Shown in pieces: positions 31,066 to 35,555 of a DNA stretch of 35,555 nt. The notes under the pieces were generated by a model that worked only from the letters and a program-made list of their open reading frames with translations, ran no database searches and was not told the DNA's origin. The first letter of the stretch is position 1. Every line of letters begins with the position of its first letter. The stretch comes from Allomyces macrogynus ATCC 38327. Its lineage: Eukaryota > Blastocladiomycota > Blastocladiomycetes > Blastocladiales > Blastocladiaceae. The stretch spans positions 353,513 through 389,067 of the forward strand of contig GG745370.1 of assembly GCA_000151295.1 (NCBI GenBank), written 5' to 3'. Made by a program: the position numbers and the translations under genes.

Positions 31066-31755
31066 CGCGCCGTCGTGAGACGGCAGTCTTGGCCACTGGA
31101 AAGGGAGGGAACATGGAGGGTTACAAGCGCGGCGGCGCAACGGTGCGTGCGGACGTCGCGCACCATGGAAGCTGGTGATGGAGCGCGCGCATGCGCGCCG
31201 GCCAAGCAAAAGATCCAATTCGAATCGGGTGCGCGCCTTCGCCACGGCGACCTTGGCCAAGGAAATTGAGGGTCGCGCATTTCGCAGGTGGGGCGCGCGT
31301 TTTGACGATTGGGCCGATCATGCTCTTCGATCGGCGCGCGGTTCCCCACGTCTCATCACCGCGAGATCACCGCCTTTGGCCAAAAAACCACGGCAACGCG
31401 ACGGGTCTCGATGCGGCGCGCTGGCGCCATGGGACGGTCCTAGGCGCTGCCGTCCTCGTCAACCATTTCTGCGCTCTTCCATTTTGTTTCCTGCGCGCGC
31501 CCACATGTTGGCTCAATCCTCCTCTGTCCGAGTGCCAGGGGTACACCAACATGCACCGACCCGACGCGACGCGACGCGACGCGCTCGACTTCTCCGCCCT
31601 TGGCCGGAGTCCTCCTTGGCGGGACCCCAAGCACCGAAGCCAAGACGCTTGGTTGGCGCGCAATCGCCAAGAACCGAAGAACCGGAAAACAAAGGTGGAG
31701 TGACGGCGGTGCCGCCACAACCAGCAAAGGGTACAGACACGGATCAGACCGTACG

Positions 31756-32229
31756 CCGCATGCAGCGACTTGCGGACACGTCAGGTGCAGGATGGTGAGG
31801 AAGAAGACTGTTGGCGGCGGCCAGCTTGGCGAACCAGCACAGGTTCGCTCACCCATCGCACGCCCGTCGGCGTGAGGCAGCGACGGGCAGCGACAGGTCC
31901 GCAGAGGCACGACCCGTTGACTGAGGGACGGAAGAACAGGATCCACGCGCGCTCTCTCGGCAACGGACTACGGCAGAAAGCACAGCAAGAGGACACATGC
32001 ATTCGTTTCAGCAGCAACACCAATACGCGAGGGCGGCCGCCAGGGCCAAGGGGACAGACAACACTATGGACATGTGGGATCGAGGGTGGGGGTGGTCGAC
32101 AAAAAACGGGCTCAGGCACGAACTTCAAAAAACAATACGCGAATGACCAGCAATCAAGCACAGAAAAAAAAAAAAAAAAGCACAATCAGTCCGACGGATC
32201 AGCACCGCCGCCGGATCGGAACCACGACC
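31756..32229. other. Spacer downstream of the Opy2-type gene
   Basis: No gene is recognised here. A run of 16 A at 32164-32179 stands 50 bases beyond the stop of the minus-strand gene; on that strand it is a T run within the probable 3' UTR. Confidence 0.45.
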
Positions 32230-32781
32230 CTACGCGAGCGCTGCGAACCCAGCAACCAGCGCGGCGCCAAGGGCCACGGCGGCCGACCCGTCGGCAGCAG
32301 CGACGACCGCGCCGGAGCCGATCCCTTCGGGCGTGGGCGTCGCCGAGGCTGCCGCTGTGGGCGTGGTCGCCGACGCGGCATCCGTCGTTGCGGCAGTCGA
32401 CGCTACGGTCGATGTTGGCGAAGTGAGCGCCGTCCCACTACTCGTCGTCGTGCTCGCCGACGACGCACTGGAGGTGGTCGCACTCTTGGTAGCCGACGCC
32501 GACGTGGTCCCGTTGGCAGCGACCGAGTCGATGAGGCCGTCGAGCACGGCGGTAAATCCGGCCGGGATCGAGTCCTTGGAGAAGCATTTCGCCTCGGCAC
32601 AGGAGTTGCACGACTGTGCCGACTTGGCGCAGACTTGGTTGGTGCCCTCGCAGCTCGGACAGGTCGGGACCATTTGGATGCAGACGACGCAGTTGTTGGC
32701 AGCGTCGGCAGGTGCGGGCGCGGCGGCGATAAGCACGAGCAGGAGCACGGCGAGTGCGGCGAGCGGGGCGGAGCGGTGCAT
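32230..32781 (-). CDS. Opy2-type cysteine-rich surface protein, probably GPI-anchored
   Basis: This 183-residue protein has a signal peptide (1-28, ending PADAA) and eight cysteines at 31, 34, 41, 44, 51, 58, 61 and 66 (CVVC, CPSC, VCAKSAQSCNSC, KC). That spacing fits the extracellular N-terminal domain of fungal Opy2, a membrane anchor for the osmosensing MAP-kinase adaptor Ste50. A short helix (IPAGFTAVLDGLIDSVAA), a Ser/Thr/Ala spacer (about 90-150) and a hydrophobic end (AAVALGAALVAGFAALA) follow. Yeast Opy2 goes on with a membrane helix and a cytosolic Ste50-binding tail; here the protein stops right after the hydrophobic segment, so signalling through Ste50 is unlikely and GPI anchoring fits better. 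The ATG at 32781 is followed directly by the signal peptide. The gene is divergent from the ankyrin gene. Confidence 0.8.
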   Translation of the reverse strand: MHRSAPLAALAVLLLVLIAAAPAPADAANNCVVCIQMVPTCPSCEGTNQVCAKSAQSCNSCAEAKCFSKDSIPAGFTAVLDGLIDSVAANGTTSASATKSATTSSASSASTTTSSGTALTSPTSTVASTAATTDAASATTPTAAASATPTPEGIGSGAVVAAADGSAAVALGAALVAGFAALA

Positions 32782-33402
32782 CTTGGGCGGCGGAGGCGGT
32801 GGTCGTGGTCGTGGTGGTGCGGGTGGTTGCACACAGTCGGAGCAAGTTACAAGCTGAGCGCGATTAGCGTGGAGACCGTGAAGAAAGCGAGAGCGAGAGC
32901 GAGAGCGTGTTGTGGCGGTCTTCTTCGATGGTTTAGCGTCGGTGCTGAAGGTGACCAGTGGTGGAGCGGCCAGGCAGTTGCCTCGGCCTGCACCTTGCAG
33001 CGCCTCGAGCGTATGCGCGCTTGTGGCGCCGCGTGGCGCCGCGTGGCGCTGCGTGGCGGCGCAGCGGCGAAAGTCATGAATGTGCAACGTCGAAAACTGA
33101 AACAGCGTGTGAGCGAAATGCGTTGTTCGTCAAACATGCGCGAGTGTGTCAGTTCACTGCCAGGTCGATCGGCGTCCCGTGCCCACGGCAGTCGACTGCC
33201 GGACGATCGCCGTCGCTGGTGCGGACTGTTCCTCCCCATCGTCGCCGCATCGCTGTTGCTGCCGTTCCCGACGACGACACCGACGCTGCTGCCAACGCCG
33301 ACACTGCACTCTCTGCCGCCGCGCTGGCCGCACACGACCTCAACTCCGCTCTCCACGACCGCATTTACGCTCGTTCACCAAGCACCGAATTCTTCGACTC
33401 CA
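32782..33402. promoter_or_regulatory. Divergent region between the Opy2-type and ankyrin genes
   Basis: This 621 bp stretch serves both genes. It includes a short tandem repeat of about 10 bp (GCGCCGCGTG type, four units, 33027-33063) and a GAGAGC repeat near 32888-32905. No TATA box is obvious. Confidence 0.5.
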
Positions 33403-35555
33403 ATGGCCACCAACAACCACGACCCGCCGCACGCCAGCGGCACCGGCGCCGGCACCGACCCGCCCGCCTCGTCGGGCCGCCGCATCCCCGCTGCCGAGCG
33501 CCGCGCGCGCCAGCGTGCCCGTGCTGCCGCAGCCGCCGCAGCCACTCCGCTAGCCGACGAATCGACCCTGATCGCGCAACCACCGCACACCGACTCGACG
33601 ACATCCAGCACTTCAAGCAAGCCCGCGCGCACCGGGTCCCGCGCCACCGCGGCCGCCGCGCCGGCGCCCTCGACCGCGACGCCGCAATCCACGCGGCGCC
33701 GCCCGCGTTCCCCCTCGGTCGTCTCCACGTCCTCGACCTCATCGACGATCCCCGCGGACCTGCCTCCCTTTCTCGCGGCCGTTGCGCGCGGCGACGTCCA
33801 TGCCGTCGACCACCTGCTCAAATCCTCCTCCTCTGACGGCACTGACGCCCCATGGCACCTGCGTGCTCCTAACACCGGCTCGACTGCGCTCCACCTGGCC
33901 GTCGCCGCGCGCCACCCGGCCATCGTGACGCTCCTCTGCACCAACCCCCGCACGCGCCCCGCGCTCATACACGAGCGCGACGCCGCCGGATACACGCCCA
34001 TCGCGCGCGCCCTCGAGTCGCGGCGGCGGTTCTCGCCGGACATTGTCCGCGCCCTGCTCGACGCCGGTGCCGACCCGACGCTCGTCCCGACATCCGCCGA
34101 CAATGCGACCCCGACGGACATGCTCGTCGCGTGCATCCGGTCAGCGGGACGGGACCCGTCCCTGCTCGCGGAACTCGTCTCGAAATTCCCGCCGGCCACG
34201 ATCGCCGCGCGCGACCGCGACGGGTGGACTCCGCTGCAAATCGCGGCCAAGTACGCCGACGCGGACCGAGTCCGGGTCGTGCTGGGCACGGGGATGGCGG
34301 ACCCTAACGACATGGGCCCCGAGCGGTGGGGCGCGTTGCATATTGCCGCGTACGACGGGCACGTGGAGGTCGTGCGCACGTTGGTCGAGCACGGCGCGGA
34401 TGCGAGGCAGGTCGGGAGGGAAGGAATGGCGCCGGCGCACGCGGCGGCGCAGATGGCGCGCGTGGATGTGCTGGACGTGCTGGTCGCACACGGCGCGGAC
34501 TTGATGCAGACGGATGCCGAGGGATGGACGCCGTTGGCGTGGGCGGTCGCGCAGGCCGACGATCTCGCGGCGGTTGCGCATGTTTTGGAATTGACGGGGA
34601 CCGACGCGGCGCGTGCGTTCCGCACGGCCGCGGGCGAGTCGCTCGTGGACGTGGCGCTGCAGAACCGCCGTGTGGAACACGCCGTGCTGCTGCTCCAAGA
34701 GGGCGTGCGCGCGGTCGCGACGATGGGAGTGGCCGACGCGCCGGACACGTGGGTGGACGCGCTGAACGCGGCGTTCGACGGCGCGCGGATCGCGGCGATG
34801 GTGCAGGCGCGCGTCGACGAGGAAGTCGACCAGTGGCGCAAGGCGCACGCGCACCTCGTGCAGACCCAGTCCTGGCCCGCCGTACAGCACGTTCCCGCCG
34901 CGGTGGCGGAAGGGGACACGACCAAGATCCTCGCGGGCTCGTCCGACGACGAGATTCCCTCGGCGTCCGCCTCGGCGGCGCACGACGACTCGGATGACAG
35001 CTCCTGGCCGTACCCGCGCCCGCCGATCCAGTGCGCGTCGCGCGCCGACTCCGCGCGCGTCCTGCAGGCCGCACTCGACTCGCACCTCGGCGCCGCCGCC
35101 GACGTGCGCACGCACGCTGCCGCCGACGCCGGCGCGTTTCTCGCCGCGCGGTTCGACGCGGGCCCGCGGATCGAGTCGGCGATTGGCGCGCTCGACGCGC
35201 TGCGGATCGGCGCGGGCATGGACGCGCTCGCGACGACTGTCGCGACCCTTCGGGAAGTAGGCGCGGCCGCGGCGGGCACGCCCCAGATGGACTTGGCAAG
35301 GTCACTGGCAGCGTTCCGCACGCACTTGGCCAAGTTTGTCGATCCAGTGGTCGACGGCGCGCGCACCGTCGCACAGTTGCAGCGCGACGATATGCATTTG
35401 CGCGCGGCGGATACGGACGCTGCCAAGGACTGGAAACGGTTCACGCAACTCACGAGTGATAAGAATTACTTGGCCGCGATTACCGCCGAGACGCACTGGT
35501 TCACGAAGTCGCTCGAGTTGGTGCAACGCCGCGGGGATTTGAAGCGGCGCGTGGA
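33403..35555 (+). CDS. Ankyrin-repeat protein, 3' end beyond the window
   Basis: The frame is open for 717 codons to the window end without an intron. The first 120 residues are disordered and rich in Ala, Ser, Pro and Arg. Ankyrin repeats follow from about 160 to 400: GSTALHLAVAARHPAIVTLL, GYTPIARALESRR..IVRALLDAGADP, DGWTPLQIAAKYADADRVRV, WGALHIAAYDGHVEVVRTLV, MAPAHAAAQMARVDVLDVLV and EGWTPLAWAVAQADD. The rest (about 450-717) is Ala-rich and helical, with charged stretches (EEVDQWRKAHAHL, DAAKDWKRFTQL) that might pair as coiled coils, and an acidic patch (SSDDEIPSASASAAHDDSDD). No catalytic domain is visible in the part present. Such proteins act as scaffolds; the partner is unknown. The ATG at 33403 is the first in frame after the leader. 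Confidence 0.9.
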   Translation, partial: MATNNHDPPHASGTGAGTDPPASSGRRIPAAERRARQRARAAAAAAATPLADESTLIAQPPHTDSTTSSTSSKPARTGSRATAAAAPAPSTATPQSTRRRPRSPSVVSTSSTSSTIPADLPPFLAAVARGDVHAVDHLLKSSSSDGTDAPWHLRAPNTGSTALHLAVAARHPAIVTLLCTNPRTRPALIHERDAAGYTPIARALESRRRFSPDIVRALLDAGADPTLVPTSADNATPTDMLVACIRSAGRDPSLLAELVSKFPPATIAARDRDGWTPLQIAAKYADADRVRVVLGTGMADPNDMGPERWGALHIAAYDGHVEVVRTLVEHGADARQVGREGMAPAHAAAQMARVDVLDVLVAHGADLMQTDAEGWTPLAWAVAQADDLAAVAHVLELTGTDAARAFRTAAGESLVDVALQNRRVEHAVLLLQEGVRAVATMGVADAPDTWVDALNAAFDGARIAAMVQARVDEEVDQWRKAHAHLVQTQSWPAVQHVPAAVAEGDTTKILAGSSDDEIPSASASAAHDDSDDSSWPYPRPPIQCASRADSARVLQAALDSHLGAAADVRTHAAADAGAFLAARFDAGPRIESAIGALDALRIGAGMDALATTVATLREVGAAAAGTPQMDLARSLAAFRTHLAKFVDPVVDGARTVAQLQRDDMHLRAADTDAAKDWKRFTQLTSDKNYLAAITAETHWFTKSLELVQRRGDLKRRV

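Larger units (their letters stand above)
30083..31755. repeat. Duplicated block, copy 2 (contains surface-protein gene C)
   Basis: It is the counterpart of 26505-27910. It differs by a run of 20 C at 30132-30151, a local tandem duplication at 30993-31065 and many indels. The shared ACCATGGAAG, GAATCGGGTGC, GTCTCATCACCGCGAGATCA and CACGGATCA landmarks keep their order. Confidence 0.75.

Noticed and set aside
27042..31180. Repeated GGCCAAG and GTCGGCC words as a possible CRISPR-like array
   Set aside because: Spacing is irregular, units are imperfect and the host is eukaryotic; they belong to the duplicated block.
33375..35453. 692-codon minus-strand open frame opposite the ankyrin gene
   Set aside because: The plus strand has clear ankyrin repeats in one unbroken frame. 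The antisense frame is Ser/Ala/Arg/Cys-rich without motifs, a common side effect of GC-rich third positions.

Overview
The window is nuclear DNA of a GC-rich eukaryote, most likely an early-diverging zoosporic fungus. Blastocladiomycota (the Allomyces or Catenaria type) is my best guess, with chytrids second. Reasons: the genes are split by small introns (about 60-110 nt) with GT...AG ends, mostly GTAC donors and CTGAC-like branch sites; there are no operons. Gene content mixes fungal items (ATP-grasp enzyme, GPI-type Ser/Thr/Ala-rich surface proteins, an Opy2-type cysteine domain) with items largely lost from yeasts and moulds (soluble-type adenylyl cyclase, class C GPCR, phenylalanine hydroxylase, an EED-like WD40 protein). 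The assignment is inference.

Left part (1-5.9 kb). An intact Mia40 gene is followed by three neighbours that all look broken: an EED/ESC-like WD40 gene (+), a phenylalanine-4-hydroxylase (+) with three in-frame stops, frameshifts and an internal deletion, and an ATP-grasp enzyme (-) with two single-base frameshifts. Either this is a block of decaying genes or the assembly is poor here. The next 19 kb reads cleanly, which favours decay.

Middle (6.2-24.5 kb). Intact, multi-exon genes follow: a 2491-residue soluble-type adenylyl cyclase (7 exons), a WKF-domain protein (-) and CTU1 (+) sharing a 327 bp divergent promoter, a class C GPCR with a C-terminal PH domain (10 exons), and HemW/RSAD1 (-, 6 exons) with its haem-binding HNxxYW motif. 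The exon joins given here come from reading frame, splice sites and protein family continuity together.

Right part (24.5-35.6 kb). Small genes on the minus strand encode secreted, probably GPI-anchored Ala/Ser/Thr-rich proteins with TATA boxes. Two of them lie in a duplicated block (about 26.5-27.9 and 30.1-31.75 kb). Between the copies lies non-coding, repeat-rich DNA holding an inverted repeat, a degenerate minisatellite and a scrap that resembles the EED-like gene of the left part. An Opy2-type surface protein and a divergently transcribed ankyrin-repeat gene, cut by the window end, finish the window.

Functional links: the cyclase and the GPCR are the only signalling pair and lie about 3.7 kb apart; CTU1 (tRNA thiolation), HemW (haem delivery) and Mia40 (mitochondrial import) are housekeeping genes with no evident common pathway.
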